From Clostridia bacterium (GTDB lineage Bacteria; Bacillota_A; Clostridia; Oscillospirales; CAG-272), in the NCBI GenBank assembly GCA_017472105.1, contig JAFUQY010000175.1, positions 1 to 8,498 of the forward strand: a DNA stretch of 8,498 nucleotides, in the 5' to 3' direction. The notes beneath the pieces were generated by a model, which did no database searches, was not told the DNA's origin, and was given only the letters and a program-made list of their open reading frames with translations. This document shows positions 1 through 6,228 of the stretch, in pieces. A program made the translations under genes and the position numbers. Each line of letters starts with the position of its first letter. Positions within the stretch are counted from its first letter, which is position 1.

Positions 1-97
1 GAAGAAATGTCCGTACGAGCTCGACACACCGGCTCTGCTGAAAAAGAACTACGCAGATTACAGGCGCGTTCTTGCAGGAGAAGTCAGCGTCAACTGA
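1..97 (+). CDS. C-terminal end of an unidentified protein (5' truncated by window edge)
   Basis: An open frame enters from the left edge (first full codon at base 2) and ends at TGA 95-97, giving 31 residues that begin KKCPYELDTPALL and end GEVSVN. The composition is protein-like (charged, with aromatic residues and a DTPALLKKNYADYRRVL-type helix), and a strong rho-independent terminator starts 10 bases after the stop. Both support a genuine gene end. I do not recognise the family and 31 residues are too few to assign one. It is the only plus-strand gene in the window and converges on the SLH protein gene. Confidence 0.6.
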   Translation, partial: KKCPYELDTPALLKKNYADYRRVLAGEVSVN

Positions 98-107
98 ATA
101 CAACAAA

Positions 108-145
108 CCCGCAGACGTCTCAGAAAATCTGCGGGCTGTTTTTTT
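108..145 (+). terminator. Rho-independent terminator, probably bidirectional between convergent genes
   Basis: A perfect 8-bp stem (CCCGCAGA 108-115 with TCTGCGGG 128-135) encloses a 12-nt loop. It is followed on the plus strand by seven T residues at 139-145. On the minus strand the same stem is followed by a T-rich stretch (TTTGTTGTA, complement of 99-107), so it can also end the SLH protein transcript, whose stop codon lies 38 bases away. An 8-bp palindrome AGACGTCT (113-120) sits across the stem/loop border. Confidence 0.85.
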
Positions 146-173
146 ATTGAACCAAACCGGTTACAGGCGAATC

Positions 174-3100
174 TCAGGGTCTGCCGGGATGATCGGGTCT
201 GTCGGGATGATCGGGTCTGTCAGGATTCTCGGGAGTTTCAGTTTCGCCGTCGTCGGGGTTCTCGGGTGTTTCAGTCTCACCGTTGTCAGGGTTCTCGGGT
301 GTTTCGGTTTCACCGTTGTCAGGGTTCTCGGGAGTTTCAGTCTCACCATTGTCAGGGTTCTCGGGAGTTTCAGTCTCGCCGTTGTCGGGAGTTCCCGGAG
401 TTTCGGTCTCACCGTTGTCCGGAGTTTCGGGCTGTTCCGGCTGTTCGGGAGTTTCCGGGATCTCGACTTCGATGATTACGAGGCTGAATGCCGTGCTGAA
501 TTCTTCAACACCGATGGCGAAGGTCAGCTTGTATTCGCCGGATGCAAAGGACTTGCCTTCTGCGGGAGTGATTACGATGGTGTTGTTATCCCCGAACGCG
601 ATGGTCATGCCGGTGGTGTCGAGCTTTTCTTCACCGAGCGTGAGTTCCTTGACGGAGAGCTTGCTGTCAGTGAAGTTGGAGAGATCGAAGTCGGGAGTGA
701 GCGCGATTCTGTTCTGGTCAGAGTCCACGGAGAATACCGCTTCGTCCGCTTCGATGATGAGAGTTACATTGCCGTGGTCCGCGATGAACTCGATGTTTCT
801 CATATACAGGTCGGAGAGCTTGACGTTTTCGATCTTGTTGTCCTTCGTGATGCGGATGATCTTCACGTTTTCGTCAAGGGTGAAGGTCGCGCCGTCAACG
901 GATACGGTACCTGCGGTATAGCCGGTCACGAAGCCGCCAACCATAACGTCTGCGGTATCGTCGGTGATGGTGTCGTCACTGCCGCATCTGTAATCGCCGC
1001 CGATGGTGAGTTCACCGTAGCGGGACAGCTTGGTTTCAATCTCGCCGGTTGCGAAATTGTAGACGAGATATTCGACATACGCGCTGCCGTCTTCGTAAAC
1101 ATAGCCGTTTTCCGCGAGGATTCGTACAAATTCCGCGTCAAGGTCGTAGTTGCCGAGTGCACCGTCGCTGATATAGAGGTACTTGAGGGTTTCCACGGAG
1201 CCGACTTCATTGTCGAAGACTGCCACAACGGATGCGCCGTCGTTCACGGTGATGGTGGAGTTGTACGCGCCGCTTCTCTGCATGATTCTGCCGTCTTCGT
1301 TGACTACGATCACGGTGTTCTTGCCGCATACGAAGCGTACGTTGTCAAGGCCTGCCACGGAGGTGAGAACTTCTGCGTCACCCTTGTTCATGCTGTAATA
1401 ATTTCTGCCGCCGAGTTCAATGGTCGTGCCGTTTGCGGAGTCAATCAGGTATGCGATTTCGTCCAGACCGTCAGCGGACTGAATAAATTCGTGTCTGCCG
1501 GAGATAATAATGCCGTCTTCCACGGTGGGCTCGATCAGGGTGTACACGTCCGCACGTTCGGTGTAGCGGTAAACCTTGCCTTCTTCTGCACTGCTGTCCT
1601 TGACGTAGATGTTGCGCTCTTCGCCGTCGATGAATGCGGTCAGAACATAGCGGAAGCTGCCGTCTTCATAGACACGGTGTGCGTCGGACAGTGCGGTGAG
1701 GTAGCGGCTGGAGTCGGAGATGGTCACGCCTTCGATTACCGCCACGATTGCGTCCTTGTAGAGTACAACGGATGCGGTATGACCGAGGCTGAGCTTGTTC
1801 CGGATGGATTCCGCCGTGATGCCTGCCGCCGCGTTGCCGAGGTCGTAGGTGTTCTCACCGATCTTTGCGGAAGAATTGGTGATCCGCTTGACGGTGCCTG
1901 CTTCGATTTCGAGAATTCCGGAAATTTCCAGCTCGAGCGTCTTGGGGTTGTAGTAGTAGAGGACGTAGTCGCCGTCTTCCGCGTCAGCTTCGTTGCGGAT
2001 GGTGAGGTCGTCTTCCTTCTTGTTGCCCGCGATGTTCACCTTGCCGTCGTCGATGCTCAGTACATCCATTTCGAATACACGGATCAGAGCACGCTTTGCG
2101 GTTTCACTGCCGCCGTCGAACATGAGGGTCACGCGGTAGAAGCCGAGAAGCTCGGACAGCTCTGCGTTGTCTTCAATCAGCTCCAGCTCGCCGTCAGCGT
2201 CGTAAGCGTAGAGCATCAGTTCGTTGTTGTTGGTGGACAGCTCGTCGGAGAATTCGTCAACGAGAGTGTACTTGTTCCCGCCGATTTCCACAGTGCCCTT
2301 GTCGTTGTCGAGCTTCACGGTGTCAAAGGACTCCGTCTTCGAGAACGGAACCGCGGAGAGAACCGTAAACCGGCTGTTTTCTTCGGCGTAAATCACACGG
2401 AAGCTCTGTCCGAGGTAATCGTTCACGTCGCCTTCGAGGTCGAGATCGTCTGCCTTCACGGTCATGTAGAAGGACTTGCCGTCTTTTTCGCAGAGAAGAG
2501 TCACGTAGCCGTTCTTCACAACGGTGCTGTTTTCGATTGCGTAATCATTGGTTGCGACCAGCTGTGCCTGCGCCATGCTGTAACCAAAGACTTCTTCAAT
2601 AATGGAAGTGGATTCGTAGTAGATGTTGCCGCTCTGGGTGTTCTTCGCGATCAGGTACTCGGAAGTCAGCGCGTTGTAGAGAATCACTGCGGTTTCCGCT
2701 CTGGTGAGGGTCTCGTCATACGCCACGCCGTCCAGTCCGCGGTCCAGACCGAGCTTGATGCCGGCGTTGATATAGGACCACGGATAACCTTCATTCATCT
2801 TTTCACTGTCCTGACCCAGTGCACGTACGAGCATTGCCATCGCATCCTGCTTGGTGATGCCGCCGGTGGGATTGAACGTTGTCGCGGAAGTACCGAGAAT
2901 GTAGCCTGCCGCGTTCGCCCAGGAAATCGCACCGTTGTAGTAGGGTTCGTACAGGTCAGTGAAGTCGGTGGTGTTCACACGTCCCGCGTCGTCTCTGCCG
3001 AGCATCAGGCGGAACAGCAGGGTTGCCATCTGTTCACGGGACACGTTTTCGTCGGGCGAGAATTTGCCTTCGTGCGTACCCTTGATGACGCCGATGTCGG

Positions 3101-3236
3101 TCAGAATCGAGATTTCCGTCTGTGCCGCGTGGTCGTCTTTTACATCGTCATAATGCTTTGCAAATGTGACAGTACCGCATCCGGCAACCATTGCAGCCGC
3201 CAGAGTCGTACCGATCATTTTCTTAAAACCGTTCAT
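174..3236 (-). CDS. S-layer homology (SLH) domain surface protein with C-terminal acidic Pro/Thr repeats
   Basis: A 1,020-residue exported surface protein. Residues 1-26 form a signal peptide: basic FKK, a hydrophobic Ala-rich core, then VAGC at 17-20, which fits a lipobox, and a second possible signal peptidase I site after TFA (26). Three SLH domains follow at about 27-78, 91-140 and 150-190, with typical features such as GVIKG, FSPDENVSREQMA, AISWANAAGYI, FNPTGGITKQDAM and LTRAETAVIL. SLH trios bind secondary cell-wall polymers non-covalently, so the N-terminus is the likely wall anchor. Residues 200-925 are acidic, beta-rich and Gly/Asp-containing without a catalytic motif I recognise; 845-925 looks like an Ig-like or X2-like fold, a tentative reading. 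Residues 923-938 are Pro/Glu-rich, 939-1004 are six 11-residue repeats, and the tail is PDRPDH-type. There is no LPXTG motif or C-terminal membrane segment. The start is fixed by AGGAGG seven bases before ATG. The gene is probably monocistronic, with its own promoter and terminator. An S-layer or major envelope structural role is inferred. Confidence 0.85.
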   Translation of the reverse strand: MNGFKKMIGTTLAAAMVAGCGTVTFAKHYDDVKDDHAAQTEISILTDIGVIKGTHEGKFSPDENVSREQMATLLFRLMLGRDDAGRVNTTDFTDLYEPYYNGAISWANAAGYILGTSATTFNPTGGITKQDAMAMLVRALGQDSEKMNEGYPWSYINAGIKLGLDRGLDGVAYDETLTRAETAVILYNALTSEYLIAKNTQSGNIYYESTSIIEEVFGYSMAQAQLVATNDYAIENSTVVKNGYVTLLCEKDGKSFYMTVKADDLDLEGDVNDYLGQSFRVIYAEENSRFTVLSAVPFSKTESFDTVKLDNDKGTVEIGGNKYTLVDEFSDELSTNNNELMLYAYDADGELELIEDNAELSELLGFYRVTLMFDGGSETAKRALIRVFEMDVLSIDDGKVNIAGNKKEDDLTIRNEADAEDGDYVLYYYNPKTLELEISGILEIEAGTVKRITNSSAKIGENTYDLGNAAAGITAESIRNKLSLGHTASVVLYKDAIVAVIEGVTISDSSRYLTALSDAHRVYEDGSFRYVLTAFIDGEERNIYVKDSSAEEGKVYRYTERADVYTLIEPTVEDGIIISGRHEFIQSADGLDEIAYLIDSANGTTIELGGRNYYSMNKGDAEVLTSVAGLDNVRFVCGKNTVIVVNEDGRIMQRSGAYNSTITVNDGASVVAVFDNEVGSVETLKYLYISDGALGNYDLDAEFVRILAENGYVYEDGSAYVEYLVYNFATGEIETKLSRYGELTIGGDYRCGSDDTITDDTADVMVGGFVTGYTAGTVSVDGATFTLDENVKIIRITKDNKIENVKLSDLYMRNIEFIADHGNVTLIIEADEAVFSVDSDQNRIALTPDFDLSNFTDSKLSVKELTLGEEKLDTTGMTIAFGDNNTIVITPAEGKSFASGEYKLTFAIGVEEFSTAFSLVIIEVEIPETPEQPEQPETPDNGETETPGTPDNGETETPENPDNGETETPENPDNGETETPENPDNGETETPENPDDGETETPENPDRPDHPDRPDHPGRP
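177..224 (-). repeat. 18-bp direct repeat encoding PDRPDH at the extreme C-terminus
   Basis: Bases 189-206 and 207-224 are 18-bp copies differing at one position, each encoding PDRPDH. A partial copy, PGRP, finishes the protein. This second repeat family abuts the 33-bp array but changes the chemistry from acidic Glu/Thr to Arg/His/Pro. Confidence 0.9.
225..422 (-). repeat. Six tandem 33-bp repeats encoding PDNGETETPEN
   Basis: Six head-to-tail 33-bp units encode the 11-residue motif PD(N/D)GETETP(E/G)(N/T), residues 939-1004 of the SLH protein. The units are in frame and nearly identical. The unit nearest the rest of the protein ends GT instead of EN, and the most C-terminal one has DD instead of DN. 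High nucleotide identity suggests recent duplication and likely copy-number variation by slippage. The encoded segment is acidic, Pro/Thr-rich and probably extended. Confidence 0.95.
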
Positions 3237-3242
3237 TTGTTA

Positions 3243-3249
3243 TCCTCCT
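3243..3249 (-). promoter_or_regulatory. Ribosome binding site of the SLH protein gene
   Basis: On the minus strand AGGAGG (complement of 3244-3249) lies seven bases (ATAACAA) before the ATG at 3236. This is a near-consensus Shine-Dalgarno sequence and fixes the start codon. It suggests high translation, as expected for an abundant surface protein. Confidence 0.85.
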
Positions 3250-3259
3250 GTGGTTTTGC

Positions 3260-3287
3260 CGGCGGGATTTTCTCTGTCTTACCGCCG
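3260..3287 (-). promoter_or_regulatory. Possible 5'-leader hairpin of the SLH mRNA
   Basis: In the leader, CGGCGG (complement of 3282-3287) can pair with CCGCCG (complement of 3260-3265) across a 16-nt loop. It falls almost exactly at the predicted transcript 5' end and upstream of the ribosome binding site. A 5'-terminal stem of this sort can slow mRNA decay; that role is inferred. The stem is short but entirely G-C. Confidence 0.35.
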
Positions 3288-3294
3288 CGACGAT

Positions 3295-3323
3295 ATGATA
3301 TCACAGGACGAAAATAAAATCAA
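3295..3323 (-). promoter_or_regulatory. Candidate sigma-A-type promoter of the SLH protein gene
   Basis: Read on the minus strand: -35 TTGATT (3318-3323), a 17-bp spacer, and -10 TATCAT (3295-3300). Each hexamer matches the housekeeping consensus at most positions and the spacing is ideal. The predicted transcription start is near 3288, giving a leader of about 50 nt. Tandem 11-bp repeats lie 15 bp upstream of the -35. This is a prediction from sequence only. Confidence 0.6.
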
Positions 3324-3338
3324 CGGTTTTTATGCATA

Positions 3339-3360
3339 TGCAACATAAATGCAACATAAA
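3339..3360. repeat. 11-bp tandem direct repeat upstream of the SLH promoter
   Basis: TGCAACATAAA occurs twice without interruption, at 3339-3349 and 3350-3360. A palindrome TATGCATA (3331-3338) immediately precedes it on the plus strand. The period is about one helical turn, so both copies face the same side of the DNA. Relative to the predicted start near 3288 the repeats lie at about -51 to -72, a usual place for an activator site. Confidence 0.85.
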
Positions 3361-3379
3361 TTCATCTGTAATTCATGAT

Positions 3380-3389
3380 ATTGTACAAT
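3380..3389. repeat. 10-bp palindrome ATTGTACAAT
   Basis: A perfect 10-bp palindrome in the AT-rich intergenic region about 95 bp upstream of the predicted SLH start site. It may be an operator half-site pair. It also contains TACAAT, which could serve as a -10 element on either strand, but I see no convincing -35 at the right distance. Confidence 0.4.
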
Positions 3390-3423
3390 TCTTCCGTTGC
3401 AGGAAATTCTATCCGCACGTTTT

Positions 3424-3438
3424 TTCCGGTAACCGGAA
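3424..3438. repeat. 15-bp near-perfect dyad TTCCGGTAACCGGAA
   Basis: Two 7-bp arms (TTCCGGT and ACCGGAA) surround one central base, with weaker outer symmetry (GTT at 3419-3421, AAC at 3440-3442). No T-run follows the dyad in the direction needed for termination on either strand. It is separate from the terminator at 3455-3490. A protein-binding operator is the likeliest role, but I cannot name the regulator. Confidence 0.6.
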
Positions 3439-3454
3439 GAACTGGAAGCCAATG

Positions 3455-3490
3455 AAAAAATGACCGGCTGAGAAATCAATCGGTCATTTT
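3455..3490 (-). terminator. Rho-independent terminator of the beta-lactamase-like gene
   Basis: A perfect 10-bp stem, AAAATGACCG (3457-3466) with CGGTCATTTT (3481-3490), encloses a 14-nt loop. On the minus strand it is followed by TTTTTT (complement of 3455-3460). It begins four bases after the TAA of the gene at 3495-4985 and isolates that gene from the SLH promoter region. Confidence 0.88.
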
Positions 3491-3494
3491 CGTT

Positions 3495-4985
3495 TTATTC
3501 GTCCGCGTACTGCTCCGCGTGGATCTGCTTTGTGAGTCTTGCGATTTCGCTGAAGTAGTCGTTTGCCGTATCACCGCCGTCGTGGAGATTGGACATCACC
3601 ACAAGCGCGTACGGATGCTCGTCGAAAATCACAGCCGCGTCGTGGTAGGCGTCAATGTCCCAGCCGTACTTGTGCGCACAGGTTCCTTCCGGGAAATTCC
3701 GCGCCAGAATCACCGAATGCTTGGAGCGCATCATGCAGTCCTTCATCCACAGTGCGTATTCACTTCCGGCAGCCATGTAATCGTGCATCACCGTCAGGAA
3801 TTTCACGCAGTCATCGGCGGACAGGTTCATGAATCCGGTTGCCGTGCCCTGCATTCCAACCTCTGCGGCAAGCTGATAGAAGGAAGTGTAGCCGAAACGG
3901 TTCCGGATCTGCGCAAATGCGATGTTGTCGCTGTACAGGAGTGCATACTCGATCAGCTCGCGCCACGTCAGCTGGAATCCGGCAGGCTTGCTCATGATCT
4001 CACCCGAGCCTTCTTCCATCATCGTCTCCGGATCGAACGTCCAAGTTTCGTCAAGATTGTACTTCTCCTCGCCGGGCAGATAGACGATATTTCCGTCACC
4101 GTCGTAGTTCGGATGCCCGCCCTCGTATAAGGGATTGCCGTCCTCATCCCACAGCGGATTGCCGTCGGCGTCGAAATCGCGCTTGTTTTTTTCAAAATTT
4201 TCGATTTCGCGGATCACAGCGTACACAAACGGCGCTTTGATGACACTTGCGGCGTAGATAATCTCGTCCGAGTGATACGTCACGCTCTTTCCGGTGGTGA
4301 AATCGCAATAAGCATATGCAATATAGGAAGGTTCCGAGATGAGAGAGCCGTCCTCAAGCGTCACATACCGGTCGGGCGCACCGTTTTTCAATAAATCGAA
4401 CAGCTCCGCTTCCGCTCCTGTCAGCTCGGGTTCGGCGATCACCGGGATTTCATCGGGTACGATTTCTTCCGTCTCCGGCTTTGTTTCTTCCGCCGCCCGG
4501 ATCAGGACGTCCATTTTCCGGTGCAGCTCTTCCGCTTCGGCAATGGCTTCGTTCCGCGATTCGCGCATTTTTTCCGTAATCAGCAAAGTGATTTCGTTTT
4601 TCTGCTCCAGTGCCGCGATTTCCGTTTCAAGCGCATCCGCTTCGGCTTCTTTTGCGGCAATTTCGTCCCGGATCTGTCCGATCAGGCTGTTCAGCTCCGC
4701 AATCTTGTCTTCCTTTTCGTCGAGATTTCCGTCGATGAGTGCAATTTCCTCCAGCATCGAAGCAATCTGCGCGTCCAGCTCGCCGTTCTGATCCAGAAGC
4801 GATTCCCGCTCGGATTCGAGGGACTCGTTTTCCGCTTCCAGTGCGTCGAGCAGGCGGTTGATTTCGCTGTTTTCCTCACGCTGTTCCATGCACATGTGCG
4901 CGAGAAATGCCGTTATACCGAGCAGAAGTGCCGCGACAGATGCGAAAATGATGCTGAGTATCTTGTGTTTTGACTCGTTTGTCAA
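3495..4985 (-). CDS. Membrane-anchored coiled-coil protein with class A beta-lactamase-like serine hydrolase domain
   Basis: The protein has 496 residues. It has a short basic N-terminus, one membrane segment at about 9-30, a long Glu-rich coiled coil at about 34-165, a Pro/Glu linker at 168-190, and an extracellular domain at about 190-490 of the serine beta-lactamase/penicillin-binding fold. Visible motifs are SVIK at 247-250 (SxxK, nucleophile Ser247 and general base Lys250), SDN at 352-354, and HKYG at 438-441 where KTG or KSG is usual. SxxK to SDN is 105 residues (about 60 in TEM-type enzymes) because of an Asp/Gly-rich insertion at 270-309. SDN to KYG is 87 (about 104 in TEM), and no ExxLN omega-loop Glu is seen. 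Hydrolysis of beta-lactams is therefore doubtful; a peptidoglycan DD-peptidase or non-catalytic sensor role is possible. The start is TTG with GGAGG five bases before it. An in-frame TAA lies just upstream and the next Met is residue 31, after the membrane segment, so TTG is the only sensible start. The gene follows divIC but is separated from it by a terminator. Confidence 0.82.
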   Translation of the reverse strand: MTNESKHKILSIIFASVAALLLGITAFLAHMCMEQREENSEINRLLDALEAENESLESERESLLDQNGELDAQIASMLEEIALIDGNLDEKEDKIAELNSLIGQIRDEIAAKEAEADALETEIAALEQKNEITLLITEKMRESRNEAIAEAEELHRKMDVLIRAAEETKPETEEIVPDEIPVIAEPELTGAEAELFDLLKNGAPDRYVTLEDGSLISEPSYIAYAYCDFTTGKSVTYHSDEIIYAASVIKAPFVYAVIREIENFEKNKRDFDADGNPLWDEDGNPLYEGGHPNYDGDGNIVYLPGEEKYNLDETWTFDPETMMEEGSGEIMSKPAGFQLTWRELIEYALLYSDNIAFAQIRNRFGYTSFYQLAAEVGMQGTATGFMNLSADDCVKFLTVMHDYMAAGSEYALWMKDCMMRSKHSVILARNFPEGTCAHKYGWDIDAYHDAAVIFDEHPYALVVMSNLHDGGDTANDYFSEIARLTKQIHAEQYADE

Positions 4986-5006
4986 GGTATCCTCCGTTTA
5001 TTCAAT

Positions 5007-5037
5007 AAAAAATCCCGCGAAGTTTCCCACGCAGGAT
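5007..5037 (-). terminator. Rho-independent terminator after divIC
   Basis: On the minus strand ATCCTGCG (complement of 5030-5037) pairs with CGCGGGAT (complement of 5012-5019), an 8-bp stem with one T-G wobble and a 10-nt loop. TTTTTT (complement of 5007-5012, overlapping the stem end) follows. It lies between the divIC stop and the TTG start of the beta-lactamase-like gene. No room for a full promoter remains after it, so the downstream gene may depend on read-through or on a promoter inside divIC. Confidence 0.8.
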
Positions 5038-5048
5038 CAATTGTCATT

Positions 5049-5330
5049 TCAGTTGCCGTCACCGCTGTAGAAAATCACTTCCTGCGGATAGCGCATTCCC
5101 AGTTTTTCCGTGGCGACTTCTTCGATGTATGCGTCGTCAAAGGGCTTCTGCAGATCGGCGTTGAGCTCGTTGATGTAGTCCTGCACTTCGGTGATCTGTG
5201 CATTCAGCTCGGCGATCCGCTCCTGCTTGTCGTTGTTGTCAAGGCGCAGTGTGACAATGACGACGAGAAACAGCAGTGAAATAATCAGCGATGCCATGCG
5301 GACAACGGTACTCTTAAACATACCCTGCAT
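5049..5330 (-). CDS. divIC: Septum formation initiator, DivIC/FtsB family
   Basis: A 93-residue bitopic membrane protein: a short cytoplasmic N-terminus, a membrane helix at about 12-28, a heptad-rich coiled coil at about 33-61 (IAELNAQITEVQDYINELNADL) and a C-terminal globular segment with the family pattern DDAYIEEVATEKLGMRYPQEVIFY (65-88). DivIC forms a complex with FtsL and DivIB at the septum and supports activation of septal peptidoglycan synthesis. Its length and place after yabQ match B. subtilis. The start ATG is preceded by GGAAGGGAAG eight bases upstream. It is 33 bp downstream of yabQ and ends the operon at a terminator. In B. subtilis an S1-domain gene (yabR) follows; here it is absent. 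Confidence 0.88.
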   Translation of the reverse strand: MQGMFKSTVVRMASLIISLLFLVVIVTLRLDNNDKQERIAELNAQITEVQDYINELNADLQKPFDDAYIEEVATEKLGMRYPQEVIFYSGDGN

Positions 5331-5363
5331 TGTTCACACTTCCCTTCCATAAGATTGAAGCCG

Positions 5364-5918
5364 TCATTCCATGCGGATCTCCCGCGCCAGCTTCTTTTTT
5401 GCACATTCCAGCCGGAACAATCCATACCGGTACCGTATCCCATCTGCGACCATTCCGAACGTGTGCCGGTACAGCCATGCCGCGAACTTCCGCAGAATCC
5501 GCAGTATGAAGAGAACGGGTCGGATCACGATGACGCGGACGACTTTCCGGATCACCTGTACGATCGTTTCCGAGAGCGCCATGACCAGTCTGCCTGCCGT
5601 ACAGCGGTACAATGCAAATCCGACTGCCGCCGCGATGAGCAGATACATCCTGAGATCTCCCGAGGCAAACTCGTAGAGAAATACGGAAAGCATCCCCGTA
5701 ACCGCGAGCATGTAGAATAGATCCGTCACGAAAAAGACGGCACGCGCGGCTCTGTCACGGCGGAAAATATGCTCCGGATGACGCGATTCCCCCGAAAAAG
5801 ACAAAATTCCGACAGTAATGTGTATTATACTGATTATATCGTAAAACGCGCCAAAAATCAAGCCCAAAATGATAGAATATCCGATATTTTTCAGCTGATT
5901 TTCAATAAAAATCTCCAT
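5364..5918 (-). CDS. yabQ: Spore cortex biosynthesis membrane protein YabQ
   Basis: A 184-residue integral membrane protein. Hydrophobic segments are visible at about 13-37 (SIILGLIFGAFYDIISII), 60-84 and 90-106, with a further amphipathic or hydrophobic stretch at 118-142 and a strongly basic C-terminal tail. The GLIFGAFYD segment near the N-terminus and placement between yabP and divIC identify it as YabQ. In B. subtilis this protein is made in the mother cell and is needed for the spore cortex. Its ATG overlaps the yabP stop in the arrangement TAATG, and no convincing Shine-Dalgarno lies upstream, so translation is probably coupled to yabP. Confidence 0.9.
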   Translation of the reverse strand: MEIFIENQLKNIGYSIILGLIFGAFYDIISIIHITVGILSFSGESRHPEHIFRRDRAARAVFFVTDLFYMLAVTGMLSVFLYEFASGDLRMYLLIAAAVGFALYRCTAGRLVMALSETIVQVIRKVVRVIVIRPVLFILRILRKFAAWLYRHTFGMVADGIRYRYGLFRLECAKKKLAREIRME

Positions 5919-6184
5919 TATTTTGTCAGACGTGAGAAGAAGCCGGATTTTTCCTGTTTTTCCCTTTTCGCGTAGTAGGAAACGCTGTCGATCTCGCCCG
6001 TGATCCGCAGATTTCCGTCCCCGGTGCTGAAGCTCTCGATCTTGAGATTCCGTCCGTCAACCGCGATCATTCCGAGCGATGACGCCACCGTTATCAGTTC
6101 ATCCGTGAAGCTCTCGACCTCTTCAATCCCGGTCAGCTCCATTTTTTTGCGTGAAAAAAGGCATACATCCTGCGATCCGTCCAT
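5918..6184 (-). CDS. yabP: Sporulation protein YabP
   Basis: An 88-residue protein with the family pattern: LTGIEEVESFTDELITVASSLGMIAVDGRNLKIESF (17-52), then LRITGEIDSVSYY (59-71). This beta-rich fold is shared with YqfC. The family is restricted to spore formers and, in B. subtilis, is under sigma-E control in the mother cell; its molecular role is unclear. I chose the ATG at 6184 because AAGGAG (complement of 6192-6197) is seven bases before it. An in-frame TTG two codons upstream would leave only one base of spacing. It is preceded by the only sizeable gap in the cluster, with a possible sporulation promoter, and overlaps yabQ by one base. Confidence 0.9.
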   Translation of the reverse strand: MDGSQDVCLFSRKKMELTGIEEVESFTDELITVASSLGMIAVDGRNLKIESFSTGDGNLRITGEIDSVSYYAKREKQEKSGFFSRLTK

Positions 6185-6228
6185 AATCAAACTCCTTCGG
6201 TCGTTTTGCCCGAATCAGGCTTTGTTTG

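Noticed and set aside
225..422. Regular repeats that might be read as a CRISPR array or non-coding satellite
   Set aside because: The units are directly adjacent without unique spacers, have a period of 33 bp (a multiple of three) and encode a clean 11-residue motif in frame.
72..3317. A 1,081-codon open frame on the plus strand, fully opposite the SLH protein gene
   Set aside because: It is exactly in register with the minus-strand codons, so its lack of stops only means the real gene avoids TTA, CTA and TCA. Its translation is Val/Phe/Cys-rich with no recognisable domain, whereas the minus strand has a signal peptide, SLH domains and a good ribosome binding site.
3424..3438. The dyad as a second terminator
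   Set aside because: On the minus strand it is followed by an A-run, not a T-run, and on the plus strand no T-run follows.
6185..6190. Upstream TTG (6188-6190) as the yabP start
   Set aside because: The AAGGAG sequence would be only one base from this TTG, whereas it is seven bases from the ATG at 6184.
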